Program-made: the position numbers and the translations under genes
NCBI RefSeq assembly: GCF_000518785.1
Contig: NZ_JAEG01000008.1
Span: 186,001 to 250,000 of the forward strand
Direction: 5' to 3'
DNA: 64,000 nt
From: Paenirhizobium selenitireducens ATCC BAA-1503
GTDB lineage: Bacteria; Pseudomonadota; Alphaproteobacteria; Rhizobiales; Rhizobiaceae
The notes under the pieces: generated by a model
What the model was told of the DNA's origin: nothing
Databases searched by the model: none
What the model saw: the letters and a program-made list of their open reading frames with translations, nothing else
Part shown: in pieces, positions 28,180 through 39,229 of the stretch
How the letters are laid out: every line of letters starts with the position of its first letter
Numbering within the stretch: the stretch's first letter is position 1

Positions 28180-29403
28180 ATGGCATCGCATAAAGACGTG
28201 AAGAAGGTCGTCCTCGCCTATTCGGGCGGGCTCGACACTTCGATCATCCTCAAATGGCTTCAGACGGAACTCAACGCCGAAGTCGTGACCTTCACCGCCG
28301 ACCTCGGCCAGGGTGAAGAACTCGAGCCGGCCCGCAAGAAGGCCGAGATGCTCGGCATCAAGGAGATCTTCATCGAGGACGTCCGCGAGGAATTCGTCCG
28401 CGACTTCGTTTTCCCGATGTTCCGCGCCAATGCCGTCTATGAAGGCGTCTACCTGCTCGGCACCTCGATCGCCCGCCCGCTGATCTCCAAGCACCTGATC
28501 GAAATCGCCAGGCAGACCGGCGCCGACGCGATCGCCCATGGTGCGACCGGCAAGGGCAACGACCAGGTTCGCTTCGAGCTCTCGGCCTATGCGCTGAACC
28601 CGGACATCAAGATCATCGCTCCGTGGCGCGACTGGTCGTTCAAGAGCCGTACCGACCTGCTGGAATTTGCCGAACAGCACCAGATCCCGGTCGCCAAGGA
28701 CAAGAAGGGCGAGGCCCCCTTCTCGGTCGACGCCAACCTCCTGCACTCCTCCTCCGAGGGCAAGGTTCTCGAAGACCCGTCCGTCGAGGCGCCCGAATAC
28801 GTGCACATGCGCACCATCTCGCCGGAGGCTGCTCCCGACAAGGCGACGATCATCAAGGTCGGCTTCGAAAAGGGTGACGCAGTCTCGATCAACGGCGTTC
28901 GCATGAGCCCGGCAACGATCCTCGCCAAGCTCAACGACTATGGCCGCGACAACGGCATCGGCCGCATCGACCTCGTCGAGAACCGCTTCGTCGGCATGAA
29001 GTCGCGCGGCGTCTACGAGACCCCCGGCGGCACCATCCTGCTGGCCGCCCACCGCGCCATCGAATCGATCACGCTCGACCGGGGTGCGGGCCACCTCAAG
29101 GACGAGCTGATGCCGCGCTATGCCGAGCTCATCTATTACGGCTTCTGGTTCTCGCCGGAACGCGAGATGCTGCAGGCGGCGATCGACCTCAGCCAGCGCC
29201 ATGTCGAGGGCGAAGTCACGCTGAAGCTCTACAAGGGCAATGTCATGGTCATCGGCCGCGAGAGCGAAAAGTCGCTCTACTCCGACCAGCTGGTTACCTT
29301 CGAGGACGACCAGGGCGCTTACGACCAGAAGGACGCCGCCGGCTTCATCAAGCTCAACGCGCTGCGCCTGCGCACGCTGGCCAAGCGCGACCTCAAGGGC
29401 TAA
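28180..29403 (+). CDS. argG: Argininosuccinate synthase
   Basis: A 407-residue enzyme that joins citrulline and aspartate with ATP in arginine synthesis. The PP-loop ATP motif AYSGGLDTS is at residues 12-20, and the conserved [13 protein letters not shown] and YETPGGTIL blocks are intact. ATG at 28180 fits the usual [10 protein letters not shown] start; an upstream ATG at 28147 is in frame but not typical. It ends just before a strong terminator. Confidence 0.96.
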   Translation: MASHKDVKKVVLAYSGGLDTSIILKWLQTELNAEVVTFTADLGQGEELEPARKKAEMLGIKEIFIEDVREEFVRDFVFPMFRANAVYEGVYLLGTSIARPLISKHLIEIARQTGADAIAHGATGKGNDQVRFELSAYALNPDIKIIAPWRDWSFKSRTDLLEFAEQHQIPVAKDKKGEAPFSVDANLLHSSSEGKVLEDPSVEAPEYVHMRTISPEAAPDKATIIKVGFEKGDAVSINGVRMSPATILAKLNDYGRDNGIGRIDLVENRFVGMKSRGVYETPGGTILLAAHRAIESITLDRGAGHLKDELMPRYAELIYYGFWFSPEREMLQAAIDLSQRHVEGEVTLKLYKGNVMVIGRESEKSLYSDQLVTFEDDQGAYDQKDAAGFIKLNALRLRTLAKRDLKG

Positions 29404-29426
29404 GCAGCCCCGCGCGAAGTGTCACG

Positions 29427-29460
29427 AACCCGCCGTTGTGGCCGCAACGGCGGGTTTTTC
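29427..29460 (+). terminator. Terminator of argG
   Basis: A perfect 10-bp stem (CCCGCCGTTG / CAACGGCGGG) with loop TGGCCG is followed by five T. Confidence 0.92.
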
Positions 29461-29500
29461 ATTCCCTGCGACGGTGCTGCCGCCGAGGGCCAGTGCTGCG

Positions 29501-30571
29501 ATGGGTGATCGCTACGCCACACGAATGGCAAAATTGGCAAGTACGGGTTCGCAAGTGACAAAGCGTTCGAACGACGACGTGGTGGAAATCGCCATCGCCA
29601 GCTATCCCGAAGTCTGGCGAGCGGCCGTGCATGGCCTGACGGACATGTTTGCGGTGGCGCAGAGGCATGACCATCAGCAATCGACATCGGAACGGCGGCG
29701 GCTGAGGGTCAGCCACTACGAACTCGACGAAGCCGGCGCGGTTTCAAAGGTGTTCGATACGCATCCATCCGAGACGCAACGCAAGCCGGTCGCGGTGGTG
29801 CTACCGCCCACCATGGGCGACGAACTACCCTTCGGCGAGAGCATGGGCGGCTTTCCCGAATGGATCCGCACTCATCATCAGGCAGGCGCCATCATCTGCT
29901 CGGCCTGCGGCGGCGCGTCGCTGCTGGCGCAAACCGGGCTCCTGTCGGGACGTTCCGCCACGACGCACTGGCTGCATGGCGAAGCGATCGCCAAGCGTCA
30001 CCCGGATGTCCGCATCGACACCGACAAGATGCTGCTGGACGAAGGCGACATCATCACCGCGGGCGGGATGATGGCCTGGACGGATCTGGGCCTGCGCCTG
30101 ATCGACCGGCTGCTCGGGTCGAACGTCATGCTGGCGACGGCGCGCTTCATGCTGATCGATCCCGGTGCGCGCGAGCAAAGCTTCTATTCGAAATTCGCTC
30201 CCCGTCTCGATCATGGCGACACGGTGATCCTCGAAATCCAGCATTGGCTGCATGGAGCCGATGCCAAGGGGCTTGGCGTGCCGGCGCTCGCAGAGCGGGC
30301 TGGACTTGGCGAGCGAACCTTCCTGCGCCGGTTCCAGAAGGCGACGGGCATCAATCCGACCGACTATGCGCAACGCCTGCGCATCGCCAAGGCGCGCGAC
30401 CTGCTGGAGCAGTCCAGCCTGGCGATCGAGCAGATCGCCTGGGCAAGCGGCTATGAGGACGCCAACGCCTTCCGCAAGACCTTCCGCAAGATCGTAGGCG
30501 TTTCGCCCGGAGAATACCGCATGCGCTTCTCGATCGTCGGGCCAAAGACGACGGACGAGGCGGAATTCTGA
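29501..30571 (+). CDS. GlxA-family AraC-type transcriptional regulator
   Basis: A 356-residue regulator with an N-terminal DJ-1/PfpI-like (glutamine amidotransferase-like) domain and a C-terminal AraC helix-turn-helix pair. The nucleophile-elbow cysteine is kept in ICSACGGASLLA. The HTH part includes GERTFLRRFQKATG and the second helix block ASGYEDANAFRKTF. Relatives control carnitine, glycine-betaine or other quaternary amine use. The start is uncertain: ATG at 29501 has GAGGG eleven bases upstream, ATG at 29525 is the alternative. The target is unknown; a nearby ABC operon (30981 on) has its own RpiR regulator. Confidence 0.8.
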   Translation: MGDRYATRMAKLASTGSQVTKRSNDDVVEIAIASYPEVWRAAVHGLTDMFAVAQRHDHQQSTSERRRLRVSHYELDEAGAVSKVFDTHPSETQRKPVAVVLPPTMGDELPFGESMGGFPEWIRTHHQAGAIICSACGGASLLAQTGLLSGRSATTHWLHGEAIAKRHPDVRIDTDKMLLDEGDIITAGGMMAWTDLGLRLIDRLLGSNVMLATARFMLIDPGAREQSFYSKFAPRLDHGDTVILEIQHWLHGADAKGLGVPALAERAGLGERTFLRRFQKATGINPTDYAQRLRIAKARDLLEQSSLAIEQIAWASGYEDANAFRKTFRKIVGVSPGEYRMRFSIVGPKTTDEAEF

Positions 30572-30951
30572 TTCCTTGACCTGCGGCACGAACCGTCGAG
30601 GCCGGGCGGCACTGTAGACTTACTGCGGTGAAAACAGGATCTGCGACTGAAGCCTTAGACTGAGTGCAAACCGGCGATAGAGCCACACGGCATGGGCAAG
30701 CCTCTGCGCGGGAAAGCTGTGGCAACGCCAAAGAGGATCACGGGAAAATCTCGTCATCCCACCAGATCTTCGATCTTCATCGTTGCCCGGCTAAAGATGC
30801 GGCATCTTTCACAATCATTGGCTCGCCCCGCAGCCTGCGGAGCGGCGATTTCTCGTCCGTAGGTCAACATTCGATCAAGCACGAGAATCTGCGCCAGGCC
30901 CCTCTGCCTTCATCAAAGTGTCTTGCAAACGAACTAGACGGAGAGTGCAAA
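30572..30951. other. Non-coding leader region upstream of the ugp-like operon
   Basis: Some 380 bases with no credible gene between the GlxA-type regulator and the transporter operon. It should hold the operon promoter; several TGCAAA-like words occur in its last 40 bases, ending in the inverted repeat annotated separately. Confidence 0.5.
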
Positions 30952-30967
30952 TGCAATCAAAATTGCA
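30952..30967. promoter_or_regulatory. Candidate operator of the ugp-like operon
   Basis: A perfect inverted repeat TGCAAT-CAAA-ATTGCA lies directly before the ribosome site AAAGGA of the first gene. Extra half-site-like TTGCAAA and GTGCAAA words lie at 30923-30951. The natural candidate to bind it is the RpiR-family protein at the end of the operon. Confidence 0.55.
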
Positions 30968-30980
30968 AAGGACATAATTC

Positions 30981-32240
30981 ATGTTACAGAAATTGCACAA
31001 ATTGGCTGGCGTAAGCCTCGTCGCCCTTCTTGCCACGGTCGCTTCGGCGCAAGCGGCAACCACGGTTCAGTTCTGGCACAGCTTCAACAAGAGCAATGGC
31101 GAGACTCTGGAAAAGATCATCGCCAATTTCGAAGCCGAAAATCCCGACATCGACATTCAGGGCGAGTTCATCGGCAACTATAACGACATTGTTGCCAAGC
31201 TGCAGGCCGCCATTCCCGCCAATCGCGCCCCGGACGCAGTCATCCTCGAGGTGACCCGCTATGGCCTGTTCGCCAACAACAGCATCCTGACTGACATGAC
31301 GCCCTATTTCGATGCCGATCCGCTGAAGGCCGATCTCTACGGCTACGCTCGCGAAGTCGGCATGATCGACGGCAAGTCCTATATCGTACCGTTCAATTCC
31401 TCGACGCCGGTGCTCTACTTCAACAAGGACATTTTCACCCGCGCCGGCCTCGCCGAGGATACGCCGCTCAACACATTCGACGAAATCCTCGCGGCCGCCA
31501 AAACCATCAGCGAAAAGCTCGGTTCGGAAGGGATTTCCGGCATTGCCGCGCCGGGCCAGTTCGCCCGCTGGGGCCTCGTCATGGCCAATGACAGCGAGTT
31601 GGTCGAGCCGACGACCGGCGATATCCTGCTCGACAAGCCGAACACGATCGAAGCCTATCAGTGGATGGCTTCGCTGGTGCATGAACACAAGGTCGCCTCG
31701 CCCGACGGCGTCACCGACGAGGATGTCGGTCGCGACGCCTTCCTGGCCGGCAAGGTCGGCATCATGATGAACTCGACCGGCAACTATGGCGGCGCCAAGA
31801 AGGCGATTGGCGACAATCTCGTCGTCCGCCCGATGCCGTGCAACAAGATCTGCTCGGTCCCGATCGGCGGCGCCGGCATCGGCATCCTGTCGACAGCCTC
31901 GAAGGAAGTCCAGGACGCCGCCTACAAGTTCGTCAGCTATGCCGCCTCGCCGGAGGCCAACGCGACCTGGTTCGCCGCGACAGGCTACCTGCCGATCAAC
32001 AAGAAGAGCGTCGAGCTTCCGGTCGCCAAGGAAGCGCTCGCCACCCAGCCGGGCATCGACGTGGCCATCAAGTCGTTGCCGAACGCCCATGGCCGCGCCC
32101 GCACCACGGTCGTTAGCTGGATGCGCACCACCGAATACAAGATGTGGGACGCCATGGCGCTCGGCCAGCGTGGTGTCGAGGAAACGATGAAGGACTTCGC
32201 CGCGCAGACCCGCGAGGAAGACCAGCGCGCCAGCAACTAA
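30981..32240 (+). CDS. ugpB: UgpB-like ABC transporter substrate-binding protein
   Basis: A 419-residue extracellular solute-binding protein (family 1) with a signal peptide ending near ASAQA. The mature start TTVQFWHSFNKSNGE and the late PIGGAGIGILS segment match UgpB-type proteins, which bind sn-glycerol-3-phosphate and glycerophosphodiesters. The neighbouring glycerophosphodiesterase supports that ligand. The ATG has AAAGGA eight bases upstream. A 13-bp hairpin follows before the permease gene, a usual device to keep the binding-protein message more abundant. Confidence 0.8.
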   Translation: MLQKLHKLAGVSLVALLATVASAQAATTVQFWHSFNKSNGETLEKIIANFEAENPDIDIQGEFIGNYNDIVAKLQAAIPANRAPDAVILEVTRYGLFANNSILTDMTPYFDADPLKADLYGYAREVGMIDGKSYIVPFNSSTPVLYFNKDIFTRAGLAEDTPLNTFDEILAAAKTISEKLGSEGISGIAAPGQFARWGLVMANDSELVEPTTGDILLDKPNTIEAYQWMASLVHEHKVASPDGVTDEDVGRDAFLAGKVGIMMNSTGNYGGAKKAIGDNLVVRPMPCNKICSVPIGGAGIGILSTASKEVQDAAYKFVSYAASPEANATWFAATGYLPINKKSVELPVAKEALATQPGIDVAIKSLPNAHGRARTTVVSWMRTTEYKMWDAMALGQRGVEETMKDFAAQTREEDQRASN

Positions 32241-32257
32241 GAAATCCCTCCAACAGG

Positions 32258-32289
32258 GACCGGTGGGTTTTCGTCGAAACCCGCCGGTC
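32258..32289 (+). promoter_or_regulatory. Intercistronic mRNA hairpin
   Basis: A 13-bp stem (32258-32270 with 32277-32289, one G-U pair) with a 6-base loop TCGTCG lies between the binding-protein and permease genes. It has no T-run, so it is more likely an RNA-stabilising or partial-termination element than a full terminator. Confidence 0.7.
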
Positions 32290-32300
32290 CGGTCATCGCC

Positions 32301-33170
32301 ATGCTCCGCAAGCTCACACCCTATCTGTTCGTCGCGCCGCTGATGATCTTCATCGCGGTGTTCACCTATATTCCGATCGCCACCAGCCTCAATCTCAGCG
32401 TCCGGGAATGGAATTTCCTGTCGCCGGACATGCCGTTCGTCGGCTTCGAGAACTATCAGCAGCTTCTCGCGTCGCGCGATTTCTGGAATTCGCTGTGGGT
32501 CACCACGGTGTTTGCAGTCCTGTCGGTCCCGCTTCGGCTTGCCCTGGCGCTGGCGATTGCCAGCTATGTCGCCAGCGAGGCTCTTCCGTCCCGCCTGTTG
32601 CGCGGCGCGCTATTCCTGCCCTCCGTCACCTCGGCCGTGTCGATCGCGGTCGTCTTCTCTTGGGTGTTCTCCACCGACTACGGCATGATGAACGCGCTAT
32701 TGGCAAAATTCGGCGTCGGTCGGGTGCCCTGGCTGCAGGACCCGCAACTGGCGCTCGGCGTGCTGATTTTCGTCAATACCTGGAAGCAGCTCGGCTATGA
32801 CGTCGTCATCTACATCGCCGGCCTGCAGGCCGTGCCTCAGGAACTCTACGACGCGGCAGCCGTCGATGGCGGGCGGCGCTTCCATGTGTTTCGCCGGGTG
32901 ACGCTGCCGCTCGTCATGCCGACCACCTATTTCCTGCTCGTGATCTCGGTGATCGAGGCCTTCCAGGTGTTCACCATCGTCAGCGTCATGACGCATGGCG
33001 GGCCGGCCGGGGCGACCGATCTTCTGGTTCACATGCTCTACCGCATCGGCTTTTCGCTGTTCGATATCGGCCGGGGTTCGGCGCTGGCCGTCCTGCTGTT
33101 CGTCTTCCTGATCGTCCTGTCACTGGTCAAGGCCCGCGTGATCGGCCGGAGAGTACACTATGAAGCCTGA
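32301..33170 (+). CDS. ugpA: UgpA-like ABC transporter permease
   Basis: A 289-residue inner-membrane permease of the MalF/UgpA class with about six hydrophobic segments and the cytoplasmic EAA loop (ELYDAAAVDGGRRFHVFRRV). It pairs with the next gene as the membrane channel. Its last 11 bases overlap the next start, so the two are translationally coupled. Confidence 0.85.
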   Translation: MLRKLTPYLFVAPLMIFIAVFTYIPIATSLNLSVREWNFLSPDMPFVGFENYQQLLASRDFWNSLWVTTVFAVLSVPLRLALALAIASYVASEALPSRLLRGALFLPSVTSAVSIAVVFSWVFSTDYGMMNALLAKFGVGRVPWLQDPQLALGVLIFVNTWKQLGYDVVIYIAGLQAVPQELYDAAAVDGGRRFHVFRRVTLPLVMPTTYFLLVISVIEAFQVFTIVSVMTHGGPAGATDLLVHMLYRIGFSLFDIGRGSALAVLLFVFLIVLSLVKARVIGRRVHYEA

Positions 33171-33969
33171 TAATCCCTTCCTCATCGGACTTGCCCTTCT
33201 TGCCGGCCTGGCCTTCCTCTCACCGGTCCTCTACTCCATCTGGATGTCGTTCCAGACGGCCGACGCCTACTATGCCGGCACGATGCAGTTCACGCTCGAC
33301 AACTATGTCCGCGCTGTCGGGCAGTATAATTTCGCCCGCTATCTGTTCAACAGCATTCTCGTCTCGGGCGTGGTGACGATCCTCAGCATGACGTTCGCGA
33401 CCATGGCCGCCTTCGCCTTCGCCAGATACACCTTTCGTGGCGGCGACCTCTTGTTCGGGGCCACGGTTGCGACGCTGATGATCCCGAGCCATATCAGCCT
33501 GATCCCGAACTATCTGACGCTGGCCAAGGCCGGTCTGCTCGATACCTATGCCGGTCTCATCCTGCCGGCCATTTCCAACGGCTTCGCCGCCTTCTTCCTG
33601 CGCCAGTATATCCGCGGCATTCCAAAGGCACTGGACGAGGCGGCCTATATGGACGGGGCGACGCCGCTGCAGGTTCTCTGGCGTATCATCGTGCCGATCT
33701 CCCGCCCGGCCATCCTCTCGATGGGGCTCTATGTCTTCATCACCGAATGGAACAACTACATCTGGCCGCTGGTCGCGATCGGCAAGGAAGACCTCTACAC
33801 GCTGCAGGTCGGTCTGGCTCGGCTCTACCGTGTCAATCCCGGCGAGGGCCTGATCGACTGGCCGCTCGTCATGGCGGCCTCGACGATCACCATCCTGCCG
33901 GTGCTCCTCGGCTTCCTGCTGGTCGAGCGACATCTCGTGCGCGGCATTACCATGGGCGCCGTCAAGTAA
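33160..33969 (+). CDS. ugpE: UgpE-like ABC transporter permease
   Basis: A 269-residue permease of the MalG/UgpE class. The EAA loop is ALDEAAYMDGATPLQVLWRI, followed by the typical ITEWNNYIWPL segment. It forms the channel together with the UgpA-like subunit. Confidence 0.85.
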   Translation: MKPDNPFLIGLALLAGLAFLSPVLYSIWMSFQTADAYYAGTMQFTLDNYVRAVGQYNFARYLFNSILVSGVVTILSMTFATMAAFAFARYTFRGGDLLFGATVATLMIPSHISLIPNYLTLAKAGLLDTYAGLILPAISNGFAAFFLRQYIRGIPKALDEAAYMDGATPLQVLWRIIVPISRPAILSMGLYVFITEWNNYIWPLVAIGKEDLYTLQVGLARLYRVNPGEGLIDWPLVMAASTITILPVLLGFLLVERHLVRGITMGAVK

Positions 33970-33987
33970 TTCAAAATGGAAAAGCAC

Positions 33988-34734
33988 ATGACTCGTATCG
34001 CATCGCATCGCGGTGGAACACTTGAATTCGGTGACAGCACCCCGCAGGGCTTCATCGCCACCGCCCGGATGGCGCTGGAGGAAGTCGAGTTCGACGTCCA
34101 CCCCACAGTCGACAGGGCCATCATCGTCCACCACGATCCCACCCTCGACGCCACCACCGACCGTAGCGGCGCCATTGCCGGCCTCACCGAGTTTGAGGTG
34201 AAGGGCGCGACCATCAATTACGGTGCGGGCGGGCACCCGCTGACCCTGCAGGAACTCTGCAGCATCTTTTCGCGCAGCTCCGTCGATTTCCGATGCGAGA
34301 TCAAGCCCGGCGCCGATGGCCGGCCTTACCCGAATTTCGTGCCGGATGTGGTCGAAACCCTCGATCGGCACGGGATGCTGGGCCGTACGACCTTCTCCTC
34401 TTTCCTGGTGGAGGTGCTCGACCTGCTCGACGCCGAGACAGACCGCCCGAAGCTCTGGCTCGTCAGCCAGCCGGTCTTGCACCAGCTCGGCGCCGCCGCG
34501 GTGATCGAGACCGCCATTGCCCACCGCATTCCCGAAATCGGCGTCCATGTGGACATGGCGGACGCGCAGCTGAAGACAGCGGTTCAGGCCGCCGGCCTCG
34601 ACTTCGGTTGTTGGGCAGCCCACAGCGCCCAGCAGATCGAGAAGGCGCTGGCTTTGGGCGTCAAGGTCTTCACGACCGACCGCCCGAGCCTGGCAGTCGC
34701 CATCCGTGCGCAAAAGAGCAAGGAGCAAGATTGA
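33988..34734 (+). CDS. ugpQ: Glycerophosphodiester phosphodiesterase
   Basis: A 248-residue GDPD-family enzyme without a signal peptide, so cytoplasmic. The catalytic HRG is at the N-terminus (ASHRGGT), the Glu/Asp pair in EFDVHPT, and the second His in HHDPTLD. It splits glycerophosphodiesters to glycerol-3-phosphate and an alcohol after uptake. GGAA precedes the ATG at 33988; an ATG at 33976 is also in frame. It sits inside the transporter operon, between permease and ATPase, and overlaps the ATPase start by one base. Confidence 0.87.
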   Translation: MTRIASHRGGTLEFGDSTPQGFIATARMALEEVEFDVHPTVDRAIIVHHDPTLDATTDRSGAIAGLTEFEVKGATINYGAGGHPLTLQELCSIFSRSSVDFRCEIKPGADGRPYPNFVPDVVETLDRHGMLGRTTFSSFLVEVLDLLDAETDRPKLWLVSQPVLHQLGAAAVIETAIAHRIPEIGVHVDMADAQLKTAVQAAGLDFGCWAAHSAQQIEKALALGVKVFTTDRPSLAVAIRAQKSKEQD

Positions 34735-35801
34735 TGAGTGGCATTTCCCTGCGCGGTATCCGCAAGGCCTACGCCCGCGGGCCGGAGATCCTGCATGGCG
34801 TCTCCATGACCATCCAGCCAGGCGAGTTCGTGGTCATCGTCGGCCCGTCGGGGTGCGGAAAATCTACGCTTCTCCGGTTGATCGCCGGCCTGGAGCAGGT
34901 CGATGCCGGCGAAATCGAGATCGGCGGCAAGCGGGCGAACGAGCTCGCCCCGCAGGATCGTGACATCGCCATGATCTTCCAGAACTATGCGCTCTACCCG
35001 CATATGACCGTGCTTCAGAACATTGCCTTCGGGCTTGAACTGCGCGGCGTTCCCAAGGCTGAGCGCAACGCCCGCGCCGAAAGCGTGGCCCGCACGCTCC
35101 AGCTCGAACCCTATCTCGACCGCAAGCCCGGCGCGCTTTCCGGCGGGCAGCGGCAACGTGTGGCGATGGGCCGTGCCATGGCCCGCAACACCTCGACCTT
35201 TCTCATGGACGAGCCGTTGTCCAACCTCGACAATGCCCTGCGGGTGGCCATGCGCACGGAAATCAAGGAACTGCACCGCGCCCTTGGCGCCACCATCGTA
35301 TACGTCACCCATGACCAGACCGAAGCGCTTTCGCTCGCCGATCGCATTGCGGTGATGAAAGATGGAGACCTTCTGCAATTCGACACGCCGGAGGCGATCT
35401 ACGACCGGCCGGCCGACCGGTTTGTTGCATCCTTCGTCGGCGCTCCGGCGATGAATTTCCTGACCGCCGATCAGGTGCCGAACTGGCAGGGCCGGCGGGA
35501 CATCACCATCGGCTTGCGCCCCGAACATATTGCGATTCGGGCAGAAGAAGCCGGCCCTTCGGCGTTGCCGGTTCGCCTTCTGCTCTCCGAAATGACCGGC
35601 TCGGAAGTCATCCTGCATTGCGACAGCCCGGCCGGCCGGCTGACGCTGACATGCCCGCGAGAACAAATGCCTCGCACATCGCAGAGTCTCTGGGCGATCT
35701 GTGATCTCGACCGGGCTCTGTTCTTCGACGATGCCGATGGCCGCCGGATAGAGCTTGCGCCGCGCGTGGGACCTGCGCATGGTGCAAGGGTTGAGGCTTG
35801 A
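34734..35801 (+). CDS. ugpC: UgpC/MalK-type ABC transporter ATP-binding protein
   Basis: A 355-residue ATPase with Walker A in GPSGCGKST, signature LSGGQRQRVAMGRA, Walker B in FLMDEPLSNLD and a C-terminal TOBE-like regulatory part (IGLRPEHIAI). It powers the UgpB-A-E importer. AAGGAG lies eight bases before the ATG, within the end of ugpQ. Confidence 0.87.
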   Translation: MSGISLRGIRKAYARGPEILHGVSMTIQPGEFVVIVGPSGCGKSTLLRLIAGLEQVDAGEIEIGGKRANELAPQDRDIAMIFQNYALYPHMTVLQNIAFGLELRGVPKAERNARAESVARTLQLEPYLDRKPGALSGGQRQRVAMGRAMARNTSTFLMDEPLSNLDNALRVAMRTEIKELHRALGATIVYVTHDQTEALSLADRIAVMKDGDLLQFDTPEAIYDRPADRFVASFVGAPAMNFLTADQVPNWQGRRDITIGLRPEHIAIRAEEAGPSALPVRLLLSEMTGSEVILHCDSPAGRLTLTCPREQMPRTSQSLWAICDLDRALFFDDADGRRIELAPRVGPAHGARVEA

Positions 35802-35844
35802 AGCATGAAGCGGGGGCGGGTGCTCCTTGAAGATACTGGACACG

Positions 35845-36732
35845 ATGGACGAGCATAACGAGATTCCGCAGGCGCTCGGCGACCTCATCAGCCGAAACGC
35901 AACCCGATTGACGGATGCCGATGCACGCCTTCTGGGCGTCCTGATGGAGGACCCCGTCCGCGCGGCGATGGAGAACGGCAAGGTGGTTTCCTCAAGGGCC
36001 GGGGTGCATCCGGCCTCCGCCGTGCGGCTTGCCCGCCGTCTCGGCTTCAAGGGCTATCCCGAGTTTCGTTCCTTTCTCCAGGCCAATCTCATCGAGGGGG
36101 AAGGTGATTTCGAAAGCCCGGCTGCGCGGATCGCCGCGCGGCTTGTCCGCGCCGAGGAAGGGGGCCTTCTCGCTTCCGTTCTGGACAGCGAGATTGCCGC
36201 GCTGGAACAGGTGCGGACCAGCGTCTCCGATGCGGATATTCGCGCCTTTTCCCAAAGCCTGCGCGCAAGCCGGCGGGTTTTCGTGCTCGGCCGCGGCCAT
36301 TCCTCGACACTCTCCAGCCTGATCGCGATCAGGCTCAAGCGATCGGGCTACGATGCGGTTGACCTCTCGGGACAGTTGAACCAGCTTGCCGAAACCGTGG
36401 CGACCCTTGGGCCGGGCGACGTCGTCTGGCTGCTGGCCTTTCGCAAAATCACGCCGATCATTCGCGAGGTGAGAAGCATAGCCCGAACCCTCGGCGCCAA
36501 AGCGCTCTTCCTGACTGACATCTTGAACGCCCGCATCGATCCGGCACCGGACCACCAGATCCTGGTTTCACGCGGCCATGCGGGGGAGTCCCAGTCGCTG
36601 GTCGTTCCCATGACCGTTGCGAATGCCGTGATCCTCGACCTCGCCGCCATTGACGATGGTCGATCGCTGCAGGCGCTGGCTGCTTTCAAGGCTTTCCGCG
36701 CGGATGGCGGCCTGTCGCCGGCACTTCTCTAG
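35845..36732 (+). CDS. RpiR/MurR-family transcriptional regulator
   Basis: A 295-residue regulator with an N-terminal RpiR-type HTH (VHPASAVRLARRLGFKGYPEF) and a C-terminal SIS sugar-phosphate domain (VFVLGRGHSSTLSSL ... GPGDVVWLLAF). Such proteins sense phosphosugars. It is the last gene of the ugp-like operon and probably its regulator. ATG at 35845 is chosen; a TTG at 35827 is in frame. Confidence 0.82.
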   Translation: MDEHNEIPQALGDLISRNATRLTDADARLLGVLMEDPVRAAMENGKVVSSRAGVHPASAVRLARRLGFKGYPEFRSFLQANLIEGEGDFESPAARIAARLVRAEEGGLLASVLDSEIAALEQVRTSVSDADIRAFSQSLRASRRVFVLGRGHSSTLSSLIAIRLKRSGYDAVDLSGQLNQLAETVATLGPGDVVWLLAFRKITPIIREVRSIARTLGAKALFLTDILNARIDPAPDHQILVSRGHAGESQSLVVPMTVANAVILDLAAIDDGRSLQALAAFKAFRADGGLSPALL

Positions 36733-37008
36733 GAACTGGAAACTCGACGTGGAGGGCTACTGTTCCCGGAACGGCACACTGCGACTGCCGTCTCTGTCGA
36801 GATCCGTCTCTCCGAGACCCCACTAGATCCCCGTTTCAGGGCTGTGTGATATTTCATCGAAGCCGTCGTTGCGCCGAGGAAGGCCGGCGAGGCGGAGTTC
36901 TGATTGTGCGGTCGAGGCCCAAGCGGCCAAGGGCGGGGAGACAATTCTCGCGCCAGGCGCAAGTCCGCCTCCCCGCCCCCTCCCCGCCGTACCCGTTCGG
37001 CGGCTCGA

Positions 37009-39150
<2,142 letters not shown>

Positions 39151-39229
39151 TGCGATTCTCCGGGAAAGAGGGACGGATGCAGGGGGGCAAACCCGGCAGC
39201 ACGTCCTTTGGTTCCCCGAAATGTCCGCG

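Noticed and set aside
36880-36905. Similarity of the end of this stretch (AGEAEF, stop) to the end of the GlxA-type regulator (DEAEF, stop)
   Set aside because: Only a few codons agree and no upstream regulator sequence is present; likely chance.
36931-36978. 10-bp inverted repeat downstream of the catalase gene as a rho-independent terminator
   Set aside because: The 28-base loop and lack of a T-run make it weak; noted only under the catalase.
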